Shown piece by piece: positions 1-7,733 of a stretch of 64,000 nucleotides of DNA; positions within the stretch are counted from its first letter, which is position 1; each line of letters begins with the position of its first letter. The position numbers and the translations under genes are program-made. The notes under the pieces were generated by a model. The model saw only the letters and a program-made list of their open reading frames with translations, searched no databases and had not been told where the DNA came from. Location: positions 124,001 through 188,000 of the forward strand of contig NZ_MIET01000032.1 of NCBI RefSeq assembly GCF_003590335.1, read 5' to 3'. This DNA comes from Pseudoalteromonas sp. MSK9-3 (GTDB lineage Bacteria > Pseudomonadota > Gammaproteobacteria > Enterobacterales > Alteromonadaceae).

Positions 1-113
1 CATTAATATTGTGTCGCATGCCAAAAATATTCAAGAATTATAATAAGATGAGTATTACAAAAAAGGGGGGAAACAGGAACTACTATTACACTTTCGCGAT
101 AAACTTACTGCAA

Positions 114-146
114 ACCAAATAGAGTGTGATAAACACTCTATTTGGT
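114..146. terminator. Perfect 14-bp hairpin downstream of ydbL
   Basis: Arms 114-127 and 133-146 are exact reverse complements around a five-base loop. It lies 19 bases past the ydbL stop codon, where an operon terminator would sit. Neither strand has a clear T-tract after the stem, so it may be a weak or factor-assisted terminator or an RNA-stabilising hairpin. Bases 1-113 hold no gene that I can recognise. Confidence 0.5.
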
Positions 147-164
147 ATATGACATATTGTAAGG

Positions 165-485
165 TTATTTTTTGATCCACTTACCCTTTACTTTTATAAA
201 GTGCCCTGACGCCGTTTTTTCTACCGCCTTTTTTCCAGCAAGTGTTTCAACTTGCGCTAAGCTCAAGTTGTTTTTTTGTGCTAACTGCTGATATTTACTT
301 TTTCTTTTTGCATTCACAGATTTAATCAATGCCTTTGCTTGAGCATTTTGACTAACCAGCGCTAAATACCCACTTGAAGTTTCGCCGACAAGACCTTGTG
401 ACTTTGCACTATTTAAAGTCAGCGCAAACGCGGAAAAGGTCATTCCTAACGCAATCAATGCCAATACCATACTGTTCATTTTCAT
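165..485 (-). CDS. ydbL: YdbL family (DUF1318) periplasmic protein
   Basis: A 106-residue protein with a signal peptide (residues 1 to about 21, ending AFA) and a DUF1318/YdbL body ending in a basic GKWIKK tail. In Escherichia coli YdbL works with the inner-membrane-anchored AsmA-like protein YdbH and the outer-membrane lipoprotein YnbE in moving phospholipid to the outer membrane. Here it is the last gene of the same three-gene operon, six codons' length after ynbE, with an AAGGAGA ribosome site that overlaps the ynbE stop codon. The call rests on both sequence and gene order. Confidence 0.85.
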   Translation of the reverse strand: MKMNSMVLALIALGMTFSAFALTLNSAKSQGLVGETSSGYLALVSQNAQAKALIKSVNAKRKSKYQQLAQKNNLSLAQVETLAGKKAVEKTASGHFIKVKGKWIKK

Positions 486-496
486 TATGCTCTCCT

Positions 497-676
497 TTAA
501 AATAATTCGCTGTCATCGCTAAATAAGTCATCTAACTCTTTATCAACTTTCACACGTATTTCATGATCGACTTTCACATTTAAGTTGATTGTAATTGGCT
601 CTTTCGTTTCAACCTGTACTTTGTGAGTACACGCCGATAACATCAGCACACTCATTAACGCTATCATCCATTTCAT
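497..676 (-). CDS. ynbE: YnbE-type outer-membrane lipoprotein (59 aa)
   Basis: A short gene that is easily missed. It reads 59 codons from an ATG at 676. The product starts with a lipoprotein signal ending LMLSAC (lipidated Cys16), followed by the family hallmark KEPITINLNVKVDHEI and an acidic tail ending DSELF. This closely matches E. coli YnbE, the outer-membrane partner of YdbH. It starts five bases after the ydbH stop and is followed directly by ydbL, as in the enteric operon. In E. coli, YnbE is thought to stack with YdbH to complete a hydrophobic bridge across the periplasm. Confidence 0.88.
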   Translation of the reverse strand: MKWMIALMSVLMLSACTHKVQVETKEPITINLNVKVDHEIRVKVDKELDDLFSDDSELF

Positions 677-681
677 TTAAG

Positions 682-3231
682 TTACTCCGATTTAGTTAGT
701 GCTTGTTCTACTCGTTGCGTTATCTCATCACTTAATCGCAATGCCCGAAACAAAGTAAATATATTTTCAGAATGGGTATAATTAAAATTAACAGGCTGCG
801 CTTGCGCTTCATTTTCACCGGTTATTTTAACCCCCAAAGTAAGCCACCCATCTGGGGTCAGATTTACATCACTCATTAGCGTGTTAACCGTTAGATTATC
901 AAGTAGTCCAATGACGGTTTCCAAGCTAGGCTGCTGTGCTTTTAATGCGTCGACAGACGCATTATTCTGAACCAACAACTGACCAACATCAACATTATAT
1001 AATTGGCCATTTTGAATACTGACAGCCCCATTGTTAAGCAATATTGGAAGTTTCCCCGATACCTTACCAGACAAAGCTATACCTGCATCACGACCGGCTT
1101 CAGCAAGCATGCCTAAATCTAAATTAGACAATAGCACCTCTAAATCTTGCTGCTCTGAAAACAAAGCAAACTGCGGCAAAAACACTTGACCATTAAATAC
1201 ATTCGCCTTGATATTGCTGACTATTGCGCCCTGTGCATTTAGCATATAGTCTGCACTGAGGTTCGACAGAACAGCACCTGAGCGTACCTGCTCAATCTCT
1301 AGTTTAGAATTAATTATGTTAATCTCACCTGAACTCAACTCACCTGAAAACGCGGTAATAATATTTTCTACATAGTGACTGTCATACAAGACTGACGCAT
1401 CGCTCAATTCTGCGCTAAAGCTCGCGTCTTGAGTGTGTATATCACCATGAATTTTCCCATTTATTGTGCCTGACGAAAGCTGTAACTTAGGCGCTATGCC
1501 TATTAACAAAGGCTGTAAGCTTTGAATGGGCTGTTCTGCAACTGTTATGGTAAATGGGTGACGCTGTGATAGTAATTGATGCTCTAACAATACCGATAAA
1601 TCAGCATATTCAACAATGTGCTCTAGTGACAAAGTACGATTAAAGTGACCTTGAGTCTCTACCTTTATATTGTCAGCTCGAATGCCACCCAACAGTAAAG
1701 CATCAATACGTGTGTTGCCGTTAATCTCTATTGATAAATCGCCACTTTTAAGCTCATCAATATCAAACTGTGAACGTAATGCAAACTGCTGCTTAATGGT
1801 ATCTATTTGACCCGCGGGCAAGTGCAACTGAGCAGCAGATGAGCGCACTGATATATCAAGTTGCTGCTGCGCATCTATGGATAGACCAGCTTCAATCACG
1901 AGATCATCTAGCTGGTTATCTTGAACCGTGATCGCATCACTTATTAAGGTGAAGTTTGCTTCTAACTGATACTGTTCAGCATAAGCCCCGGAAAAATCAA
2001 ACGCCAAATTGACAGCATCAAATTGTGAGTCGACCTGACTCACTCTATTACTATGTGCTTCACCTGATCCAGATATATTAACCCTATCAAACACTAAATC
2101 GCTGGCAGCCGTAAACTTAGCTTTGAATGTATTTTCATGAAACACCCTATTATTGACCGCTACTTGCGGTGCTTGAAGCCTAATTTGATGCTCAGATGTA
2201 AACTGCCTGTCTTGCACTTTTACCGTGACATCATTTGTCAACTGGCCGAGTGTATTGGAGTGATGATGCCAACGCCCCACAAAGTCGAGATCCATGCTTG
2301 CCAATTGCATTTGAAAATTTTGAATGATGATCTCATCAGAACTTGCATTCGTGGCTATGACTTTTGGCACTGTCATTGTAGAGGGTGTCATCACTAACTG
2401 ATTTGGCAATGTTATGATATAGGGTTTATCCAAAGTACTTTGCACATAGTCAATATACGCTTCAGGCACCCCACTTTGACATTCATTAAGCGTTACTTTG
2501 GTTTGCATTTGGCTCAGGTCGATTAAAGCTAAAGGTGTTTGCAAATCAATCTCAGCAGATAAACTACCGCTCACTTGGGTGTTTGCGCGACACTGCGGCT
2601 TTAAATACGCGCTAACAGCCTGTATATCTGCATTAATTTGGGCAGACATACCATCATAAGTAAGCAGTAACTTACCTTTCAGACTATTTAAATAAGGCGC
2701 AGAGTAACGCTGTACCAACGGGCTTATTAATTCAATTGAAGTCGTCATAGAGCTACCAGCTAGTGATAATTGCGCGTGAATATCCCCAGCTAATAAAAAT
2801 TCATTCAGCGCGGTTTCCTGTAAGCTAAATGATAGTGGGTCAGCTAAGGCTTCACTTATTACGCTGATATTATCAATATTAAGCAGTGGCCTGTTTGCCA
2901 GCAACGGAATGTTTAGCGGGCGTGCTTGAAACCCTCCTGAAGCGCTAGCCTTACGCCTGTGCTTAATCTCCATTTTGGTTACATTTATCTCGCTCACCGA
3001 CGCAATGACATCACTTATCCTCACGGAGAATTCATCATGTTCAACACAGAGCTGGGTAATTTCAATTTTATTAAACGCGTTAAACGACCACGATAAGCAC
3101 GTTATAGAAAAGGCTGGTGGAAGTACAAATTGATTAACGGCTGCACGCACTAAAGCATGCTTGTACCCATACAAACATGAGAGCGTAAGTAAACTCACCC
3201 CCACCCACATATGCCAACGTTTTAATCCCAT
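682..3231 (-). CDS. ydbH: YdbH, AsmA-like intermembrane phospholipid transport protein
   Basis: An 849-residue protein with one N-terminal membrane anchor (about residues 5-25) and a long beta-rich periplasmic body. The C-terminal 'dicarboxylate transport' (DUF2125/YdbH-type) region begins near residue 550 and includes LSSGTINGKIHGDI and LLDNLTVNTLMSDVNL. Its size is close to E. coli YdbH (about 880). This family, with TamB and YhdP, forms hydrophobic grooves carrying phospholipids to the outer membrane. I start it at the ATG at 3231, with a GAGAG ribosome site, rather than the in-frame TTG two codons upstream. It leads the ydbH-ynbE-ydbL operon. Confidence 0.88.
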   Translation of the reverse strand: MGLKRWHMWVGVSLLTLSCLYGYKHALVRAAVNQFVLPPAFSITCLSWSFNAFNKIEITQLCVEHDEFSVRISDVIASVSEINVTKMEIKHRRKASASGGFQARPLNIPLLANRPLLNIDNISVISEALADPLSFSLQETALNEFLLAGDIHAQLSLAGSSMTTSIELISPLVQRYSAPYLNSLKGKLLLTYDGMSAQINADIQAVSAYLKPQCRANTQVSGSLSAEIDLQTPLALIDLSQMQTKVTLNECQSGVPEAYIDYVQSTLDKPYIITLPNQLVMTPSTMTVPKVIATNASSDEIIIQNFQMQLASMDLDFVGRWHHHSNTLGQLTNDVTVKVQDRQFTSEHQIRLQAPQVAVNNRVFHENTFKAKFTAASDLVFDRVNISGSGEAHSNRVSQVDSQFDAVNLAFDFSGAYAEQYQLEANFTLISDAITVQDNQLDDLVIEAGLSIDAQQQLDISVRSSAAQLHLPAGQIDTIKQQFALRSQFDIDELKSGDLSIEINGNTRIDALLLGGIRADNIKVETQGHFNRTLSLEHIVEYADLSVLLEHQLLSQRHPFTITVAEQPIQSLQPLLIGIAPKLQLSSGTINGKIHGDIHTQDASFSAELSDASVLYDSHYVENIITAFSGELSSGEINIINSKLEIEQVRSGAVLSNLSADYMLNAQGAIVSNIKANVFNGQVFLPQFALFSEQQDLEVLLSNLDLGMLAEAGRDAGIALSGKVSGKLPILLNNGAVSIQNGQLYNVDVGQLLVQNNASVDALKAQQPSLETVIGLLDNLTVNTLMSDVNLTPDGWLTLGVKITGENEAQAQPVNFNYTHSENIFTLFRALRLSDEITQRVEQALTKSE

Positions 3232-3446
3232 ACCCAAAGCTCTCTGGTTCCAATACTCAGCCTGATCTCACTGTGCATCTTACGACACTTTAGTAGCGAA
3301 GTATTCGAGATAATGTAAGAAGTTGTAGTAAATACAGAAAATTAAATGAAGTAGGATGATGTATTGCAGGTGAGAGAGTCGCGTTAATCATGAGTGTGTT
3401 GACTGAACACTCGCCATTAAAATATTCACTAAAAACGCTTTATTTC

Positions 3447-3481
3447 AGAATGAAAAATGCCAGTGTAAAGATCACACTGGC
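3447..3481 (-). terminator. Rho-independent terminator of the small heat-shock gene
   Basis: GCCAGTGT at 3459-3466 pairs with ACACTGGC at 3474-3481. Read on the minus strand, the stem is followed by a T-rich run (ATTTTTCATT). It lies about 60 bases past the ibpA stop. The rest of the 3232-3543 gap contains the ydbH promoter region and shows no gene. Confidence 0.7.
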
Positions 3482-3543
3482 TAACATTACTTAAGGTACA
3501 AACTTGGGAGAAATATGTACTAATAAAAAGGTTATAGAAAAGT

Positions 3544-3990
3544 TTATTTGTCTTCGAGTAGCTTCCCTTTACCAATGGTAATCTTTTGCGGCTTTAACGC
3601 CTCTGGGATCTCTCTTTCTAAATCAATAACCAATAAACCATTATCTAATTGTGCTGAGATCACCTTCACATGATCACCTAACTGAAACTTGCGCTCAAAG
3701 TTACGCTCAGCAATGCCTTGATGAATAAATCTTCTTTCTGATTGCCCGGCCTTATCAACTTTAACGCCCGACACTTTCAGTGTATTGTTTTCTGACTCAA
3801 TGCTTAGCTCTTGCTCTGCAAAACCTGCAACAGCCATCGTAATTTGGTATTTATCTTGATCCAGTGCCTCTATATTATAAGGCGGAAAACTCGGCTGCTT
3901 ATCGGTGCGCGCCGCGGCATCCATTAACGATGCTAAATGATCAAAACCGATGAATGAACGATAAAGTGGTGATAAATCTACTGTACGCAT
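3544..3990 (-). CDS. ibpA: Small heat-shock protein, Hsp20/IbpA family
   Basis: A 148-residue alpha-crystallin-domain chaperone that holds unfolded proteins for refolding by DnaK/ClpB. It starts with the IbpA-like MRTVDLSPLYRSFIGFDHL. The alpha-crystallin domain spans about residues 35-125, with PPYNIEALDQDKYQI, VAGFAEQELSI and the GIAERNFERKFQL segment. The C-terminal IxI-like element is in KPQKITIGKG. The start at 3990 has a GAGG ribosome site. The frame extends 21 codons upstream, but that part does not look like the family. A sigma-32-type promoter lies upstream, leaving a long leader typical of heat-sensing 5' regions. Confidence 0.9.
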   Translation of the reverse strand: MRTVDLSPLYRSFIGFDHLASLMDAAARTDKQPSFPPYNIEALDQDKYQITMAVAGFAEQELSIESENNTLKVSGVKVDKAGQSERRFIHQGIAERNFERKFQLGDHVKVISAQLDNGLLVIDLEREIPEALKPQKITIGKGKLLEDK

Positions 3991-4117
3991 AATGCTATCC
4001 TCTAAATTAAGCGATAAATGATGTTTTTCTTCATAAAGAACCAAAAACAACAAAATAAAAATATAAAAATCATTAAGTTAAACAAGGACCCTACTTGAGC
4101 CGCCCTCATAACTCTAT

Positions 4118-4143
4118 CTATGGTCGCTTACAATTTTTTCAAG
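4118..4143 (-). promoter_or_regulatory. Candidate sigma-32 heat-shock promoter for ibpA
   Basis: On the minus strand CTTGAA (4143-4138) is followed after 12 bases by GACCATAG (4125-4118). This resembles the sigma-32 consensus CTTGAA-N12-15-CCCCATnT. It would give a leader of roughly 120 bases before ibpA, in keeping with ROSE/fourU-type thermometers known upstream of small heat-shock genes. The leader fold was not computed. Confidence 0.45.
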
Positions 4144-4163
4144 CAAAAAGCGTAAAAACATTT

Positions 4164-5384
4164 TTAAAGTTTAGTATCAAGCACAAAAAACTCTTTTAAA
4201 ACATTACTATATATGTCCTCTATTTTTTCTAGATCAGCCACTGAAACATGCTCATTTACCTGATGGATCGAATAATTACGTACACCACACTCAACCACTT
4301 GCGTATTATCACCAGAAAAAAATCGACCATCTGACGTTCCACCCGACGTGCTTAAAGTCGGATATTGTGATGTCACACTGGCAACAGCCTTTTCAACCAA
4401 TGATAAAAAACACTGTGTAGATTTCGTTCCAGTATAATAAGGCTCGCAGGGCCGTTCCCAAGCGATATCAATATACTTACCCCACTTACCCAAAAACGAC
4501 TGCACTAAATCTTGTACTTGGCATGAGTTATATGCATGGCTATACCGCACATTAAAAGTAATCTCACAGTCACTGGGCACCAAATTATCAACAATATTGG
4601 GCACCGAGATCCCCGTTACTTGTAAATGTGTTTTTGATCCAGCCTCGTCTTTCCACCAAGTCATATTGGCCAATGCTGCGACAATTTCACCCGCTAAATG
4701 TGCTGCATTTGTGGTGTTTTCAGGGTAAGCAACATGTCCTGCTTTACCACGCACTGAAATACGAGCAGATAATGCACCACGTCGCCCGTTTTTTATGGTA
4801 TCCCCGACAGATAAATCTGAAGTTGGCTCGCCAACTAAACAGCCATCTAATCGAATATTCTGCTCCCTTAAGTACGCCGCGATACGTTTAGAGCCATGCT
4901 CCGCTTCACCCTCTTCATCAGATGTGATCAGCCAATAAAATGTGCCTGTCGCTTTTTTTGCTTGTTGGCATAAGCTTTTCGTGGCACTGAGCATCGCAGC
5001 AATGCCCCCTTTCATATCAGCAGCACCACGCCCATAAACACAACCATCAATGATATCTGCACTGAACGGCTCAACAATCCATCCTTTAGGATCCGCAGGA
5101 ACCACATCGACATGACCTGCAAACGCCATCGTTGGCCCAGGACCAAAACAGCACTTTGCAATCACATTTTTCACCCCATATTGTTCGGGTAAAAAGTGAA
5201 TATCAAAACCGAGCAGTGCTAATTCATTAGCAATCGCGTCTAATAGGCCCGCATCTGACGGGGTAATGGAAGGTGCTTGAATCAATGACTGTAATGTTTC
5301 TACAACACACCGTTCTTGTGAACTTTGTAACGCATTTTGCTGAGCCATGGTTGTTAATCGCCGAAGACTAAATACTGGACCCAT
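4164..5384 (-). CDS. dapE: Succinyl-diaminopimelate desuccinylase
   Basis: Removes succinate from N-succinyl-LL-diaminopimelate in the lysine and peptidoglycan-precursor pathway, using two zinc ions (M20 family). The expected metal and catalytic motifs are present in order: GHVDVVP, YGRGAADMKGG, SDEEGEA, GEPTS, and a C-terminal NEHVSVADL. The 406-residue frame is about 30 longer at the N-terminus than typical DapE (about 375). An in-frame ATG at 5348 (MAQQN...) is an alternative start. I keep 5384 because AGGGT precedes it at a suitable distance. It appears monocistronic. Confidence 0.88.
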   Translation of the reverse strand: MGPVFSLRRLTTMAQQNALQSSQERCVVETLQSLIQAPSITPSDAGLLDAIANELALLGFDIHFLPEQYGVKNVIAKCCFGPGPTMAFAGHVDVVPADPKGWIVEPFSADIIDGCVYGRGAADMKGGIAAMLSATKSLCQQAKKATGTFYWLITSDEEGEAEHGSKRIAAYLREQNIRLDGCLVGEPTSDLSVGDTIKNGRRGALSARISVRGKAGHVAYPENTTNAAHLAGEIVAALANMTWWKDEAGSKTHLQVTGISVPNIVDNLVPSDCEITFNVRYSHAYNSCQVQDLVQSFLGKWGKYIDIAWERPCEPYYTGTKSTQCFLSLVEKAVASVTSQYPTLSTSGGTSDGRFFSGDNTQVVECGVRNYSIHQVNEHVSVADLEKIEDIYSNVLKEFFVLDTKL

Positions 5385-5519
5385 TACAACCCTGATTTAT
5401 TGCAATTTCATGGCCTTTTTACGGCACAACTATGACAAATACATATGAAGAATAAGCGCCAGAATCCGTTTGGAGTGGCATCCACCTAGTGCACATCACG
5501 CTAAAATGGCCTCAAAAAC

Positions 5520-5533
5520 TTAATCTAAATCAA
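5520..5533 (+). promoter_or_regulatory. FNR-like half-palindrome upstream of ompW
   Basis: TTAAT-CTAA-ATCAA matches the FNR box TTGAT-N4-ATCAA with one mismatch. FNR control of ompW is established in E. coli, so oxygen regulation here is plausible. It is read by eye only. It overlaps the start of a perfect 28-bp palindrome (5531-5558). Confidence 0.35.
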
Positions 5534-5558
5534 ACTTTCAGAAATTTCTGAAAGTTTG
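5531..5558. promoter_or_regulatory. Perfect 28-bp palindrome upstream of ompW
   Basis: Each 14-base half is the exact reverse complement of the other with no spacer (left half CAAACTTTCAGAAA). It lies about 100 bases before the ompW start and 150 bases before the divergent dapE start. With no T-tract and a central palindrome it looks more like an operator than a terminator. The binding protein is unknown. Confidence 0.4.
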
Positions 5559-5655
5559 CGTTGTGAAAATTGATCTAGAACAGTTTTATAAAATAATTCA
5601 GCCCTATGATAAGCCCAACAAAGCAAATTACCTTGCAGACGTTCAGGAGATGAAG

Positions 5656-6306
5656 ATGAAAAAACTTAGCGCAGTATTACTATCAACGCTTTTAGTTGCA
5701 ACCCCATTTGCTCAAGCAAAATTAAGCGTGAACGTAGGTGCTATAAACGTAAACCCAACCAGTACGGCCTCTGCCATAGATCAAAATACAGCCCTTGGTT
5801 TGGTTGCTGACTCAGATACTCAACTCGGTATCACGTTTGACTATCAATACTCTGACAACATCGTATTTGAATTAATCGCAGCAACGCCATTTTCACATAC
5901 CGTAGATGGTGCTGGAGGCCTTCAGGGCGCTGAAATAGCAAAAGTTAAACATTTACCACCGACGCTATTAGCACAGTACCACTTCCTCGATGCTGGAGCT
6001 AAATTTAGACCTTTTGTTGGCATAGGTTTGAACTATACCGTGTTTTTCGATGAAGAGCCTACCGCTGCACTGAAAGCAACTTTAGGAACAGATGATGTGA
6101 AAGTTGACCTCGACAACTCTTTTGGTTTAGCAGTACAAGCAGGGTTTAACTACCAATTAAACGATAAGTGGGGCCTTCACGCTATGCTATCTAAAATGGA
6201 TATCGACACCGATGCCACCGTTTATGCCAATGGTCAAAAAGCCCTAACATCAGATGTCGAAATTGACCCGGTCGTTGCTATGTTTGGTGTTAAATACGTT
6301 TTTTAA
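5656..6306 (+). CDS. ompW: OmpW family outer-membrane protein
   Basis: A 216-residue eight-stranded beta-barrel protein. The signal peptide ends TPFAQA, followed by the OmpW N-terminal strand LSVNVGAINVNP, the conserved HLPPTLLAQYHF segment, RPFVGIGLNYT, and a C-terminal strand ending GVKYVF with terminal Phe. OmpW proteins form narrow hydrophobic channels. I place the start at 5656 because AGGAG lies seven bases upstream. The frame remains open to 5563, but those residues precede the signal peptide. The upstream region has an FNR-like site and a long palindrome. Confidence 0.9.
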   Translation: MKKLSAVLLSTLLVATPFAQAKLSVNVGAINVNPTSTASAIDQNTALGLVADSDTQLGITFDYQYSDNIVFELIAATPFSHTVDGAGGLQGAEIAKVKHLPPTLLAQYHFLDAGAKFRPFVGIGLNYTVFFDEEPTAALKATLGTDDVKVDLDNSFGLAVQAGFNYQLNDKWGLHAMLSKMDIDTDATVYANGQKALTSDVEIDPVVAMFGVKYVF

Positions 6307-6338
6307 TCTAGATTTTTTACAGTACTTTTCTCAATCGC

Positions 6339-6364
6339 AAGGCCACGTCTGTGGCCTTTTATTT
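6339..6364 (+). terminator. Terminator of ompW
   Basis: AGGCCAC and GTGGCCT form a seven-base-pair stem around GTCT, followed by TTTATTTT. It sits 35 bases after the ompW stop and overlaps the end of the convergent thioesterase gene. Confidence 0.8.
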
Positions 6365-6895
6365 TGCTAAATTATTGTTTTTCTTTTCTTCCAGCATTGC
6401 TTTCCAATGCACAATCTCTGCCGGCATAGTAGGAGCGTCCCCTTCATAACCTGCTACCTCTAGCATTTCTTCGATCGCTACAATGCCTTTCTTATGACGA
6501 AATACGCCTCGAACAAACGCAATGGCATGCAACCCCCTCTCTGAATGAAATTTCTGTTCAATATAAAAGTACTTATGATCCCAACCAACCAACTGAGTCG
6601 TTACAGTAAATTTTTGAAAAGGTTTAATGTCGCGTATGTAGGTGATTGCTGTTGCGTTGACGATAGGAAACCAGCGACGCTTCATAACTTCACTAAACAA
6701 GCCCATTCTCTCAGTCATCCACGTGCGCGCTAAATCCATAAACGCGAGGTATCTAGAGTTCGTTAGGTGTAAATTAATATCACAATCACTCGGCATCACC
6801 TTAAAGTCTATATCTACTGGGTCAAGCACAGACTGAGTGTGGTGGTTTTTTCTGATCCGCCAAAGGAGTAACAACAAACGAAAATAGAGGTTCAT
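6359..6895 (-). CDS. Hotdog-fold acyl-CoA thioesterase-like protein
   Basis: A 178-residue protein of the 4-hydroxybenzoyl-CoA thioesterase-like group (4HBT_2). The family pattern DCDINLHLTNSRYLAFMDLAR sits near residues 37-57, followed by a hotdog-fold beta region with TYIRDIKPFQKFTV and FYIEQKF. Members hydrolyse acyl-CoA thioesters, but the substrate here cannot be told. The N-terminal stretch (residues 1-16) is hydrophobic and basic, perhaps amphipathic. It converges on ompW and stands alone. The ribosome site is weak. Confidence 0.75.
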   Translation of the reverse strand: MNLYFRLLLLLWRIRKNHHTQSVLDPVDIDFKVMPSDCDINLHLTNSRYLAFMDLARTWMTERMGLFSEVMKRRWFPIVNATAITYIRDIKPFQKFTVTTQLVGWDHKYFYIEQKFHSERGLHAIAFVRGVFRHKKGIVAIEEMLEVAGYEGDAPTMPAEIVHWKAMLEEKKNNNLAK

Positions 6896-7029
6896 AAAGT
6901 GGTCTTACCAATAAAAAATAGTGGGCAATATTAGCATAGACTGTTGCACTAACAAGTATTACTTGATCCCGATAAAACACTCTACTAATCTTAACTGAAC
7001 AATATAACAATCTGATCATAAGGAAAAAC

Positions 7030-7518
7030 ATGCAAAAGTTGACACACTTATTAGCTGCTGTGTTCCTAACAATTTCGCCTTTGAGTTATGCCGACTTTGA
7101 CTTTAAAGGACCTGGAGAGTTGCGCTTTCCCACGGGTGTGTCTGATGGATTTTACTTTGGGTTTGGTTGGGACGAGGCCGCAAAAAAATTTCGAATTGGG
7201 CCAAAGCAGTACACCATGTCAGATATACCAGACTCGTATTCGATCGCCATAACCCTAAGTAAAGACGGCAGTAACGTATGGATCCAAGAGTTTTATCAAG
7301 GCTTTATTGAAGAGTTTCAGTGGCAGTTAGGTAACAACAAACTCACGCTTAAAAAGGGAGATTTTGGTAAAAGCGTGAAAGGCAATTACGTCCTCACCCT
7401 CAATGGCACAGAATACTTTTTTGAACGCAACAATATCAGTATTGATGTGGTATTCGATAACGCTGATATCAAACACATTAAACTAGAGGGGGTAATAAAA
7501 AATATGGGGACTAAATAG
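7030..7518 (+). CDS. Secreted protein of unknown function
   Basis: A 162-residue protein with a clear signal peptide (about residues 1-21, ending SYA) and an AAGGA ribosome site eight bases upstream. The mature part is rich in aromatic and Gly residues (GFYFGFGWDEAAKKF) with many predicted short strands, as in small beta-sandwich periplasmic proteins. I do not recognise a family. The only cysteine-free, strand-rich composition gives no catalytic hint. It is flanked by the divergent thioesterase gene and the convergent tyrR. Confidence 0.7.
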   Translation: MQKLTHLLAAVFLTISPLSYADFDFKGPGELRFPTGVSDGFYFGFGWDEAAKKFRIGPKQYTMSDIPDSYSIAITLSKDGSNVWIQEFYQGFIEEFQWQLGNNKLTLKKGDFGKSVKGNYVLTLNGTEYFFERNNISIDVVFDNADIKHIKLEGVIKNMGTK

Positions 7519-7561
7519 TGCCAATTGCATTAAATCCTGAACTGTTGGCGCAACAGACCAC

Positions 7562-7635
7562 AGGCTTAGTAAGCAGGTATAAATGTCTTATGTAGGTATC
7601 CTACACACATGACTTTTAGTCCTGCTTACCAGCCT
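7562..7635. repeat. Long imperfect inverted repeat (about 74 bp)
   Basis: Outer arms GTAAGCAGG (7569-7577) and CCTGCTTAC (7621-7629) pair exactly. The pairing extends imperfectly outward (AGGCTTA with CCAGCCT), and an inner GTAGG/CCTAC stem lies around 7592-7603. It could be a folded transcript end for the gene at 7030 or an intergenic palindromic element. Confidence 0.5.
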
Positions 7636-7654
7636 TTAGCACACTCACATTTTT

Positions 7655-7679
7655 AGCATACTAGTACTTTTAGTATGCT
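7655..7679. repeat. Second intergenic hairpin
   Basis: AGCATACTA (7655-7663) pairs with TAGTATGCT (7671-7679) around a seven-base loop. No T-tract follows on either strand. It belongs to a row of three stems between convergent genes. Confidence 0.45.
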
Positions 7680-7696
7680 AGCAAGGTTACCTTTTT

Positions 7697-7726
7697 AATA
7701 AATTGAACACCTTTGTTCAATTTATT
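7697..7726. terminator. 13-bp hairpin at the end of tyrR
   Basis: Arms 7697-7709 and 7714-7726 are perfect reverse complements around CCTT. It begins seven bases past the tyrR stop on the minus strand and is AT-rich. A T-run (7692-7696) lies on the plus-strand upstream side, so a strict intrinsic terminator for tyrR is not obvious. Confidence 0.5.
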
Positions 7727-7733
7727 AAGCTTA

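Noticed and set aside
2137..2397. 86-codon plus-strand frame within ydbH
   Set aside because: Antisense to a conserved coding region and without protein-like features; typical of open frames opposite real genes.
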